DNA from: Nitratiruptor sp. YY09-18
GTDB taxonomy: Bacteria; Campylobacterota; Campylobacteria; Campylobacterales; Nitratiruptoraceae
Direction of reading: 5' to 3'
Length of the DNA: 64,000 bases
Assembly (NCBI RefSeq): GCF_016593235.1
Contig: NZ_AP023065.1
Location: 744,001-808,000, forward strand
In this document: piece after piece, positions 40,722 through 47,492 of the stretch
How the letters are laid out: the number at the start of each line of letters is the position of its first letter
Numbering within the stretch: position 1 is the stretch's first letter
Notes under the pieces: generated by a model
What the model saw: only the letters and a program-made list of their open reading frames with translations
Told to the model about the DNA's origin: nothing
The model's database searches: none
Position numbers and translations under genes: made by a program

Positions 40722-40952
40722 ATGACAGTCAAAATCAATAAATGGGGCAATAGCTATGGTATTAGACTTTCCAAACAGATATTGAAGAGTCTCGATCTTC
40801 AAGAAAATAGCGAAGTCGATATTGAAATTAGAGAGGGGAAAATAATTCTTATTCCCAAGAAATCTTTACAATCGCTCTTATCACAAATAACTCCACAAAA
40901 TATTCATCGTGAAATAGATTTTGGTGATATGCAAGGAAAAGAGCTGCTATGA
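40722..40952 (+). CDS. mazE: MazE-type antitoxin (AbrB/SpoVT swapped-hairpin domain)
   Basis: 76 residues. The N-terminal half is the classic DNA-binding fold: VKINKWGNSYGIRLSKQIL and DIEIREGKIILIPK. The C-terminal acidic tail ending FGDMQGKELL would occupy the MazF groove. Four-base overlap with the downstream toxin gene and an AAGGA ribosome site support translation as a pair. Confidence 0.92.
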   Translation: MTVKINKWGNSYGIRLSKQILKSLDLQENSEVDIEIREGKIILIPKKSLQSLLSQITPQNIHREIDFGDMQGKELL

Positions 40953-41284
40953 GTTATATTCCTGAGCGTGGTGATATCGTTTGGGTCGAGCTCAATCCTC
41001 AAAAGGGACATGAACAAGCAGGGCATAGGCCTGCATTGATTCTCTCACCATATGAATACAATAAGAAAGTTGGTCTATGTATCGCCTCTCCTATTACATC
41101 CAAAAGTAAAGGGTATCCTTTTGAGGTAGCTATAGCTGGAAAGATTCAAGGAGTTGTGCTCTCTGATCAAGTAAGGACTCTTGATTATCGTGCAAGGAAT
41201 GTCGCTTTTGTAGAAAAGGTCGATGAGGAAGTATTAGAAAAAGTACTTGAAAAATTGAAGTTGTTATTGTTTGATATGGGATAA
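40949..41284 (+). CDS. mazF: MazF-type endoribonuclease toxin
   Basis: 111 residues of the PemK/MazF family: PERGDIVWVELNPQKGHEQA, GHRPALILSPYEYNKKVG, IASPITSKSKGYPFEV, VVLSDQVRTLDYRARN. The conserved Arg, Thr/Ser and QVR residues associated with mRNA cleavage are present, so it is probably active. Cleavage specificity cannot be predicted. Confidence 0.93.
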   Translation: MSYIPERGDIVWVELNPQKGHEQAGHRPALILSPYEYNKKVGLCIASPITSKSKGYPFEVAIAGKIQGVVLSDQVRTLDYRARNVAFVEKVDEEVLEKVLEKLKLLLFDMG

Positions 41285-41289
41285 GGAAG

Positions 41290-41412
41290 TAGATCTTTCG
41301 CTTTTGGCTCAGGGTAATGAAAGTTTGTCATCTTGAGCGAAGCGAAAGATCTATGATTGATCGGTAGATAAAGTAGATCCTTCGGCTAAGCCTCAGGATG
41401 ACTGCTTTTTTT
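41290..41412. repeat. Cluster of three hairpin-repeat half-units between mazEF and mntA-hepT
   Basis: Half-units lie at 41290-41319 (TAGATCTTTCGCTTTTGGCT), 41327-41357 (GTCATCTTGAGCGAAGCGAA) and 41372-41403 (TAGATCCTTCGGCTAAGCCT). The last can fold (ATCCT with AGGAT, GGC with GCC) and is followed by seven T at 41406-41412, so it may also act as a terminator for mazEF. Confidence 0.75.
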
Positions 41413-41435
41413 ACTTAAAATCCATAATAGTTTGA

Positions 41436-41441
41436 TAAAAT
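41436..41441 (+). promoter_or_regulatory. Putative mntA-hepT promoter (TGA plus TAAAAT)
   Basis: TAAAAT preceded by TGA (extended -10), 28 bases upstream of the mntA start. Confidence 0.35.
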
Positions 41442-41469
41442 AAAAAGAGACAAGAGTAAGGAATATACG

Positions 41470-41754
41470 ATGCGGCTCAGCGAAAAAGAGATAAAGGTTT
41501 TAAAAGAAAAGCTTCATTCTATCTCTCCTGATGCGAAGATTTACCTCTTTGGAAGTAGGACAGATGATAGCAAAAGAGGAGGGGATATAGATCTTTTGAT
41601 AGTAGGAGAGAATATCACAAGAAAAGATTTAAGAGCTTTGCGGGTGGAGTTTTATAAACATTTTGGAGAGCAAAAAATCGATATTGTTCTTGATAATAAA
41701 AGAAGTAAAAATGCTTTTATCGAAATAATACGTAAGCAAGCAGTCGAGTTATGA
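41470..41754 (+). CDS. mntA: MntA-type minimal nucleotidyltransferase antitoxin
   Basis: 94 residues. The pol-beta core FGSRTDDSKRGGDIDLLIVG has Gly-Ser at 28-29 and metal-binding aspartates at 39 and 41 (GS-x9-DxD). MntA enzymes neutralise HepT by attaching AMP to a tyrosine near its active site. The stop overlaps the hepT start (ATGA), the usual arrangement of this toxin-antitoxin family. Confidence 0.9.
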   Translation: MRLSEKEIKVLKEKLHSISPDAKIYLFGSRTDDSKRGGDIDLLIVGENITRKDLRALRVEFYKHFGEQKIDIVLDNKRSKNAFIEIIRKQAVEL

Positions 41755-42191
41755 TGTATGAAAAGCTTTTAGAAGACAAAAGACTTCTTGAAAAACAGCT
41801 CTTTTGGATACGCTATTCTGTCAATGAATGCAAAAGTATTGGGATTAAAAATTGTTACACTCCAGAAGAATTTGGCAAATTTGAAACTTTGTGTGCCAGG
41901 TATAGTAGAGGAATCGATTTTCTTATCAGAAAGATATTTCGCTCCATAGAGATTTATGAATTTGAAAATCCAGGAACGCTCATCGATATTGTAAACAATG
42001 CTCATAAACGGGGGCTTTTTGAAGATATAGAAGAGCTAAGAATAATGAAAGATTTGCGTAATGATATAGTGCATGAGTATATTGAAGAAAATTTTATCGA
42101 GATATTCGATGAAGTTTTGATGTATAGTGAAAAATTGATCGAGATTATGGAAAATACATTGCGATATCTGCAAGAGTTAGAAAATAGATAA
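41751..42191 (+). CDS. hepT: HepT-type HEPN ribonuclease toxin
   Basis: 146 residues, all helical. RNDIVHEY gives Arg103, His108 and Tyr110, exactly the RX4HXY motif of HepT toxins: Arg and His are the ribonuclease residues and Tyr is the residue AMPylated by MntA. The downstream helix is LRYLQELENR. This pair is intact, in contrast with the broken MNT/HEPN pair at 21.2 kb. Two ATG codons in a row (41751, 41754) leave the exact start open by one codon. Confidence 0.9.
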   Translation: MMYEKLLEDKRLLEKQLFWIRYSVNECKSIGIKNCYTPEEFGKFETLCARYSRGIDFLIRKIFRSIEIYEFENPGTLIDIVNNAHKRGLFEDIEELRIMKDLRNDIVHEYIEENFIEIFDEVLMYSEKLIEIMENTLRYLQELENR

Positions 42192-42194
42192 TTA

Positions 42195-42263
42195 TAGATC
42201 CTTCGGCTGACGCCTCAGGATGACTGTGGTTCGTCATCTTGAGCGAAGCGAAAGATCTATGAT
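42195..42263. repeat. Dispersed hairpin repeat, full unit (right border of mntA-hepT)
   Basis: Matches 40618-40685 over its length with essentially one difference (GTCATC here, GTTATC there). Together the two copies form direct repeats about 1.6 kb apart that enclose both toxin-antitoxin pairs. Confidence 0.85.
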
Positions 42264-42315
42264 AAATATCTAAAAGAAACTTCCAAATATCTCTCATTAC
42301 AACGAGTAATTATAG

Positions 42316-42321
42316 TATAAT
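42316..42321 (+). promoter_or_regulatory. Putative promoter of the DUF4143 ATPase gene (-10 TATAAT)
   Basis: TATAAT 28 bases upstream of the ATG at 42350. Confidence 0.45.
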
Positions 42322-42349
42322 AATGCTCATCATAACGAAAGAATAAGAA

Positions 42350-43660
42350 ATGGAAAAAGAAAAAATCATAGAAATTCTCAATGAATGGAATTATTGGAAT
42401 AGACCATTGCCTTTTACCTATTCAAGAGAAAAGTATGAGAGTGAAATAGATAAGAAATATAAAACGGGAGAGATTATTTTTTTAAAAGGTGTGAGAAGAA
42501 GTGGTAAATCTACAATTTTGATAAATCACATAAAAAATCTTTTGAATGAAGGTGTCGCAAAAGAAAATATACTTTTCGTAAATCTTGAAGATCCTAGATT
42601 CGCTCCCTATTTAAATCTAGAACTGTTAGAAGAGATAAAAAATGCATATATTTACTATTTAAATCCACGAAGCAAACCTCATATTTTTTTGGATGAAATC
42701 CAAAATATCGATGAATTTGAAAAGTGGTTATTAAAAGAGTATGAACTAAAAAGCAGTTTTTTATATGCAACCGGCTCAAATTCAAAACTATTGAGCAAGG
42801 AAATAGGCTCTTCTCTAAGTGGCAGATATTTAGATATTTTGGTCTATCCTTTGAGTTTCAAAGAGTTTCTCTCTTTTAAAGGTAAAAGAGTTTCAAATGA
42901 ATTTGAATATATCACTAATAAACTTGAAATAGAGAGACTTTTTGAAGAGTTTATGAATTATGGTGGATTCCCAAAAATAGTTTTGACAGAAGATAGCGAA
43001 ACCAAAAAAGCGGAGCTTAAAAGCTATTTTGACTCTATTTTGTTGAGAGATATCGTTGCAAGATATAAGCTGGACAACTTTTTGAAATTGGAACAGTTAG
43101 CTATATTATTGCTCTCAAATATCTCAAATCTCGTATCGAACAATAAGTTAAAAAATATTTTACAAGTATCTTATGAAACGATAGAGAAATATTTTGAATA
43201 TTTACAAAATGCTTTTTTGATTTTTACTGTCAAAAAGTTTGACTGGTCTTTGAAAAAGCAGATGGCCAACGCCAAAAAAGTCTATTCCATAGATATAGGG
43301 CTATCGAAAAGAGTCTCATTTGAAGTCGGTAAAAAAAAGGGAGATCTGCTCGAAAATATCGTATTTTTAGAATTAAAAAGAAGATATGAGGAGATTTTTT
43401 ATTATAAGACAAAAGAAAATTATGAAGTAGATTTTCTTATTAAAGAAAATGAACTTTTGACTCATCTTATCCAAGTAAGCGTAACGTTGAATGACGAAAA
43501 AACTCTCAAAAGAGAGATAAGATCCTTGATAAAAGCAAAACAAGAGCTGCGTTGTGATGCAAAACTGATGATTTTGACCATGGATGAAAGTAGAAAAATG
43601 AATATTGAAAGCGAAGAAGTTGAGATTGTAAATATTATTCAATGGCTTTTGTTTTCGTAA
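42350..43660 (+). CDS. AAA-family ATPase with DUF4143 C-terminal domain
   Basis: 436 residues. The ATPase half (AAA_14) has Walker A LKGVRRSGKSTILINH and Walker B PHIFLDEIQNI, then sensor-like LYATGSNSKLLSKEIG. The C-terminal DUF4143 part resembles a PD-(D/E)xK nuclease fold (NYEVDFLI, then HLIQVSVTL), with Gln and Ser where active nucleases carry Glu and Lys, so it is probably catalytically dead. These proteins are common in accessory DNA; their role is not established. It is bordered by the same repeat on both sides. Confidence 0.87.
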   Translation: MEKEKIIEILNEWNYWNRPLPFTYSREKYESEIDKKYKTGEIIFLKGVRRSGKSTILINHIKNLLNEGVAKENILFVNLEDPRFAPYLNLELLEEIKNAYIYYLNPRSKPHIFLDEIQNIDEFEKWLLKEYELKSSFLYATGSNSKLLSKEIGSSLSGRYLDILVYPLSFKEFLSFKGKRVSNEFEYITNKLEIERLFEEFMNYGGFPKIVLTEDSETKKAELKSYFDSILLRDIVARYKLDNFLKLEQLAILLLSNISNLVSNNKLKNILQVSYETIEKYFEYLQNAFLIFTVKKFDWSLKKQMANAKKVYSIDIGLSKRVSFEVGKKKGDLLENIVFLELKRRYEEIFYYKTKENYEVDFLIKENELLTHLIQVSVTLNDEKTLKREIRSLIKAKQELRCDAKLMILTMDESRKMNIESEEVEIVNIIQWLLFS

Positions 43661-43689
43661 TCTATGCCGTCTGATATGCGATATAAGAT

Positions 43690-43769
43690 AGAGATCCTTC
43701 GGCTGATGCCTCAGGATGACGAAGGGTGTCATCCTGAACGCATGTGAAGGATCTCGTCATCTTGAGCTT
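43690..43769. repeat. Dispersed hairpin repeat, rearranged unit
   Basis: 43690 onward reads AGAGATCCTTCGGCTGATGC then CTCAGGATGAC (first half), then an inverted variant GTCATCCTGAACGCATGTGA ending in GGATCTC, then the start of a third half (GTCATCTTGAGC). It sits between the convergent DUF4143 and wzz genes. Confidence 0.75.
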
Positions 43770-43835
43770 GTATCTTTATTTGACTTCAGCGATTGAGGAT
43801 TTTATTGAGAAAATACTCTCTTATCATCGCTAAAT

Positions 43836-44981
43836 TCATTCATTTTCTTTTTTTGGTTCACTTTTTAAAAATTCAAGAAAAAAGACCAAAAATACTCCAA
43901 GAATCAGACCGGTAATAAGAGCGACAACCAAAATGAGCTTTTTCTTGGGTTTTGTAGGTTTATCAAATGTTTGAATATCCCCTACAAATCTACTTGGTGA
44001 GATATAGGCTTCAGTAAGTTTATAGCGTAAAGACTCGATATTATCTTGCAGTTTTGGAATCTCTATTTTGAGAATTTTCTCTTTTTGTCTTTGGAGATTT
44101 GGGATCGTTTCTTTGAGAATTTTCTCTTTTTGTCTTTGGAGATTTGGGATCGTTTCTTTGAGAATTTTCTCTTTTTGCAATGCAAGATCATTGATTTGGA
44201 GTTGTCTTGAGTAGATCATATTTTGATAGTTGGATATCTGGACAAGAGTAAGAGCTATGAAAGCTTTGTCCTGAGCATTTTGTATGCTATCTTGGAGGTT
44301 TTGAATGTTTTTTTCAAATTTCTCTATCTGTTTTTTAGCTATTTCGATCTTTTTTTCAATGTTTGGGACCATCTCTTTTTGGTAAAGAGCAATTTTGTCA
44401 TCTAATTGGGCTAGGTTTTGTTTTTTTATGAGTATGATTTGGTCATCTATCTTTTTGATATCGACAAGTTTGAGCTTATCGATATCTCTTTGGGTTTTGT
44501 CTATTTGGGCTTGGATATCTTTTTTGAAGTGTTCGATTTTGAGTTTTTCATCTTTACGGACATAGTTAAGCACTTCTTTAATCTTGTTGACTGCTTTTTC
44601 ATTAGAAACCCCATAAGCAGTAATATCTATGAGTTTGTCTACCTTTTTTACAGGATTGACACTATCGACGAACGCTTCTTTGTCAATTTTCTTTTGCAAA
44701 GGTGAGCCTACATAAAAGACTGTTTTGATTTTTTGTGCGACAATATTTGCCTTTTCGATAGGTTTATCTCCAATATAGCCTATTTGCATGAGAGTTTTTG
44801 CCTGATAGAGCGGTGTTTTGATAAATATATAAGCTAAAGCTATAAGGAAGACTATTATAGTTACTTTATAGATGGTTTTTCTATTTTTTTTGATTGTTTC
44901 CCATAACTGCCAAAGATCTATCTCATCCTCTTCAGTTGGACAATTTTGTACAATGAGCTGGACAGGTTGTTTCTCTTCCAT
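43836..44981 (-). CDS. wzz: Wzz-type polysaccharide chain-length determinant
   Basis: 381 residues: a cytoplasmic N-terminus, a first membrane helix (about 38-57, TIYKVTIIVFLIALAYIFIK), a large periplasmic part of coiled-coil helices (about 150-320) and a second helix near the C-terminus (LILVVALITGLILGVFLVFF). No tyrosine kinase domain is present. The periplasmic coil contains a perfect tandem duplication of the 15 residues KETIPNLQRQKEKIL. Proteins of this class set the length distribution of O-antigen or capsule chains with Wzy. It is transcribed towards the repeat at 43.7 kb. Confidence 0.85.
   Translation of the reverse strand: MEEKQPVQLIVQNCPTEEDEIDLWQLWETIKKNRKTIYKVTIIVFLIALAYIFIKTPLYQAKTLMQIGYIGDKPIEKANIVAQKIKTVFYVGSPLQKKIDKEAFVDSVNPVKKVDKLIDITAYGVSNEKAVNKIKEVLNYVRKDEKLKIEHFKKDIQAQIDKTQRDIDKLKLVDIKKIDDQIILIKKQNLAQLDDKIALYQKEMVPNIEKKIEIAKKQIEKFEKNIQNLQDSIQNAQDKAFIALTLVQISNYQNMIYSRQLQINDLALQKEKILKETIPNLQRQKEKILKETIPNLQRQKEKILKIEIPKLQDNIESLRYKLTEAYISPSRFVGDIQTFDKPTKPKKKLILVVALITGLILGVFLVFFLEFLKSEPKKENE
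44070..44177. repeat. 45-bp in-frame tandem repeat inside wzz
   Basis: Two identical 45-base units (44070-44114 and 44115-44159) starting GAGAATTTTCTCTTTTTGTC, followed by the first 18 bases of a third. Each adds 15 residues to the coiled coil; a more diverged unit adjoins on the C-terminal side. Confidence 0.9.
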
Positions 44982-45127
44982 ATAAATTCCCTTAATTTTT
45001 TTGTAGTAATGATATCTTAATGAAAATTAGAGAGAGATTAGATAAAAAAGATTGACGAAATAGGTGGAAAAGCAAAATGAAAAAGAAGCTTACGAAGTTG
45101 AGAATTTTTTGTAGTAAAATTGGTGTC

Positions 45128-45165
45128 TTGGCAAGACTGGGTCTAGCGATCAACCGGTTTATCCT
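45128..45165 (-). pseudogene. Degraded tRNA fragment (3' half of a tRNA-Met-like gene)
   Basis: TTGGCAAGACTGGGTCTAGC onward aligns with the antisense of the 3' half of the neighbouring tRNA (45183-45217) at roughly 25 of 33 positions, including CAACCGGTT. The T loop is altered and no 5' half follows, so it cannot fold as a tRNA. Confidence 0.65.
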
Positions 45166-45166
45166 C

Positions 45167-45263
45167 AGAATGCTCGGTGGGCTCGGCAGGACTCGAACCT
45201 GCGACCAACCGGTTATGAGCCGGTTGCTCTAACCAACTGAGCTACGAGCCCACCGAACATTCT
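45167..45263. repeat. 19-bp inverted repeat enclosing the tRNA
   Basis: AGAATGCTCGGTGGGCTCG at 45167-45185 is the inverse of 45245-45263 with one difference. In the minus-strand RNA the difference becomes a G-U pair, so the seven-pair acceptor stem would continue for 12 more pairs into the leader and trailer. Confidence 0.85.
45178..45251 (-). tRNA. tRNA with CAT anticodon, probably elongator tRNA-Met
   Basis: On the minus strand GGGCTCGTAGCTCAGTTGG begins a full cloverleaf: acceptor GGGCTCG/CGAGCCC, D arm, anticodon stem ACCGG/CCGGT with loop CTCATAA, T arm with GTTCGAGTC. The discriminator is A; the following CCG shows that CCA is not encoded. The D arm resembles elongator Met tRNAs; a lysidine-type tRNA-Ile (CAT) cannot be ruled out. 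Confidence 0.93.
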
Positions 45264-45291
45264 TGCGGAGTTGTCGTCTAAGGACTCGGAC

Positions 45292-45330
45292 GATCCGTTT
45301 GCTCTAATCAACTAAGCTATAAGCTCATGA
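45292..45330 (-). pseudogene. Degraded tRNA fragment (5' half of a tRNA-Met-like gene)
   Basis: GATCCGTTTGCTCTAATCAA onward aligns with the antisense of the anticodon stem, D arm and acceptor 5' strand of the intact tRNA at about 30 of 39 positions. AAGGACTCGGAC just to its left (45280-45291) recalls the T arm, with the piece between T arm and anticodon missing. No normal anticodon loop can form. Confidence 0.65.
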
Positions 45331-45358
45331 AACGGCAATACAAACAAGCCATATAGGC

Positions 45359-46462
45359 TTAATTATGGCTGGAATTATACAAAAATCTATAGCGAAATGC
45401 AAGAAGATGCTCTAAAATCCCAAAAAGTATCATAAAATTGATGAAGCTGCTACCGCCATAGCTAAAGAGCGGCAGAGGTACTCCTACAACAGGTGCAAGG
45501 CCTATGGTCATTGCAATATTGACACTCATATATGTAAATAGCATCAATGCAATAGATGCTGCGACAACTTGTGTGAAGAGGTCACGCTTGAACTTGAGGG
45601 ATATAGAAAAGATATGCAAAATCAAAAGTGCATAGAGCAGCACCAGACCAACTGCTCCAAAAAATCCAAACCTTTCTACAAAATATGCAAAAATAAAGTC
45701 ACTCGTAGCAATTGGAAGGAAGCGAAGCTTCGTCTGGGTTGCTTCCTCTTTTGGCTTACCACTTAGACCTCCAGAGCCTATAGCGATGATGGATTGCTGT
45801 ACATGGTAGCTAGGCTTTTTACTCAAAAAATCTTCAATGCGCTTCTTTTGATAATCATGGAGGAGATATTTATACGATATTGGGATCATAAGCACTGCAG
45901 CCAATACAAGTGTAGCCCAAATTTTCCAGTTGACTCCCACTAAAAAGAGCACGCCAAAGCCTATAATGAGCAAAACTGTCGCAGTTCCAAGGTCGGGTTC
46001 TTTTGCTATGAGAATAAATGGCAAGAGGATATAGAAGCTAATTTTGAAAAAATCTTTCCAACCATAGCCATTTTTTGGAGGAGGATTGTTGTGAATCACA
46101 TATGCTAGCATGAGAATAAAGGCTGGCTTGAAAATCTCAGAGGGCTGGATTGTAAAATGTGTGAAGGGAATCGCTAGCCACCGTTTAGCTCCAAGTTTGC
46201 TCACTCCAAAAAGATCTACGCTAATGAGCAACAAGATATTAAACCAATAGATAAGAGGAATGAGCCATTTATACTCACGTATTGGCATCAAAAATACAAA
46301 AACAAAAGCTCCAAAGCCGATGAGGTAGTAAATGAGCTGCTTTTTTGCAAGGATTGGATGGACATCTGCTATGAGATAATTAGAGATTACCAATAGTGGT
46401 AATATAAGCACCAAAAGGACAAAATCAAAATGTGTTAATATTCGTCTATCGATCCAGAACAT
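45359..46462 (-). CDS. rodA: Rod shape-determining protein RodA (SEDS glycosyltransferase)
   Basis: A polytopic peptidoglycan polymerase of the elongation machinery, working with PBP2. With the ATG at 46462 it has 367 residues and about ten helices. SEDS motifs are present: GAKRWLAIPFTHFTIQPSEI, AKEPDLGTATVLLIIGFG, and PVVGVPLPLFSYGGSSFI. The frame is open to 46531, but the -10 box at 46479-46484 lies inside that extension and MFWIDRR is the natural N-terminus. It is divergent from the rluD-like gene. It reads towards the tRNA, so the two may share a transcript. Confidence 0.92.
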   Translation of the reverse strand: MFWIDRRILTHFDFVLLVLILPLLVISNYLIADVHPILAKKQLIYYLIGFGAFVFVFLMPIREYKWLIPLIYWFNILLLISVDLFGVSKLGAKRWLAIPFTHFTIQPSEIFKPAFILMLAYVIHNNPPPKNGYGWKDFFKISFYILLPFILIAKEPDLGTATVLLIIGFGVLFLVGVNWKIWATLVLAAVLMIPISYKYLLHDYQKKRIEDFLSKKPSYHVQQSIIAIGSGGLSGKPKEEATQTKLRFLPIATSDFIFAYFVERFGFFGAVGLVLLYALLILHIFSISLKFKRDLFTQVVAASIALMLFTYMSVNIAMTIGLAPVVGVPLPLFSYGGSSFINFMILFGILEHLLAFRYRFLYNSSHN

Positions 46463-46478
46463 AGTCTCTTTTTGGAAA

Positions 46479-46484
46479 ATTATA
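46479..46484 (-). promoter_or_regulatory. Putative rodA promoter (-10 TATAAT)
   Basis: TATAAT on the minus strand, 16 bases upstream of the rodA ATG at 46462, giving a leader of about ten bases. Confidence 0.45.
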
Positions 46485-46502
46485 TCTTTTGAAGGATTAA
46501 TA

Positions 46503-47492
46503 TTGACTAAGGAGTTTGTGGCACAAAGCAAACAGCGCCTTGATAAGTACCTGAGTGAGGCTCTTGGTGAGAGTCGCAGTCAGATAGAGCAGCTCATCAA
46601 AAAGGGATATGTGAGTGTAAATGGGTTGGTTGTTACAAAGCCAGGATTTACTCTCAAACCTTCTATGCATATCCACATCACTCTCCCTAGGCCACAAGAG
46701 ACGCAGAATAAAGAAGTAGATTTTGAAGTTGCCAAAATTTATGAAGATAATGATATCCTCGTTATCAACAAACCTGCAGGCGTGGTTGTCCATCCAGCCC
46801 CGAGCGTCAAAGAGCCTACACTTGTTGATTGGCTCAAAAAGGAGGGAATTCGTCTCTCAACGATTAGTGGAGAAGAGCGTCATGGCATAGTGCATAGAAT
46901 CGATAAAGAGACAAGCGGTCTGCTTGTTATCGCAAAAAATAATGAAGCACATCTAAAGCTCAGTGAGCAGCTACAAGATAAGAGTATGGGGCGCTACTAT
47001 CTAGCAATCATTGAGCCACCACTCAAAAACAATATAATTGTAGATCGACCTCTGGGGCGCAATCCAAAAAATCGCCTCAAAATGTCGATAATAGAGGGTG
47101 GAAGAGAAGCAAAGAGCGCATTTGCCAAAATTTTTGAGTCTAAAAATAGCAAATATGAACTCATAGCCGCCAAACTCTTTACCGGGCGCACGCATCAGAT
47201 ACGCGCCCATTTGGCATCGTTGCATCGCCATATTTTGGGTGATCGTTTATACGGCTTTAAGAGCAAAAAAGATACAATACCAAGAGTATTTTTGCATGCG
47301 TACATTCTCTATCTACGCCATCCTAGAAGTGGCAAATATTTGGAATTTGTTGCTCCATTGGCGCAAGATATGATGCAGTTTTTACAAAATAATTTTGATC
47401 AGGAGAAATTAGATGAAAAAATTCATCCTCACAATGTCGTCTCTCTTTTTGATTTTTCTAGCGGGGTGTGGGTTACAGCCGACTCCACATAA
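46503..47492 (+). CDS. 23S rRNA pseudouridine synthase, RluD family
   Basis: 329 residues. An N-terminal S4 domain (KQRLDKYLSEALGESRSQIE) precedes the synthase core with VINKPAGVVVHPAP, the catalytic Asp motif HGIVHRIDKETSGLLVIAK and GRTHQIRAHLASLHRHILGD. I take the TTG at 46503 because GAAGGA lies six bases upstream; a GTG at 46518 is an alternative. The last 26 codons run into the flpA-like gene, an 80-base overlap that is long for this genome. Confidence 0.9.
   Translation: MTKEFVAQSKQRLDKYLSEALGESRSQIEQLIKKGYVSVNGLVVTKPGFTLKPSMHIHITLPRPQETQNKEVDFEVAKIYEDNDILVINKPAGVVVHPAPSVKEPTLVDWLKKEGIRLSTISGEERHGIVHRIDKETSGLLVIAKNNEAHLKLSEQLQDKSMGRYYLAIIEPPLKNNIIVDRPLGRNPKNRLKMSIIEGGREAKSAFAKIFESKNSKYELIAAKLFTGRTHQIRAHLASLHRHILGDRLYGFKSKKDTIPRVFLHAYILYLRHPRSGKYLEFVAPLAQDMMQFLQNNFDQEKLDEKIHPHNVVSLFDFSSGVWVTADST

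Noticed and set aside
40618-43769. Interpretation of the repeated hairpins as a CRISPR array
   Set aside because: Units are palindromic and variable, separated by whole genes rather than by 30-40-base spacers; no cas genes are present.
45344-45361. AAGCC-ATATA-GGCTT hairpin at the rodA stop as a terminator
   Set aside because: Five-pair stem without a following T tract on the minus strand; not convincing.
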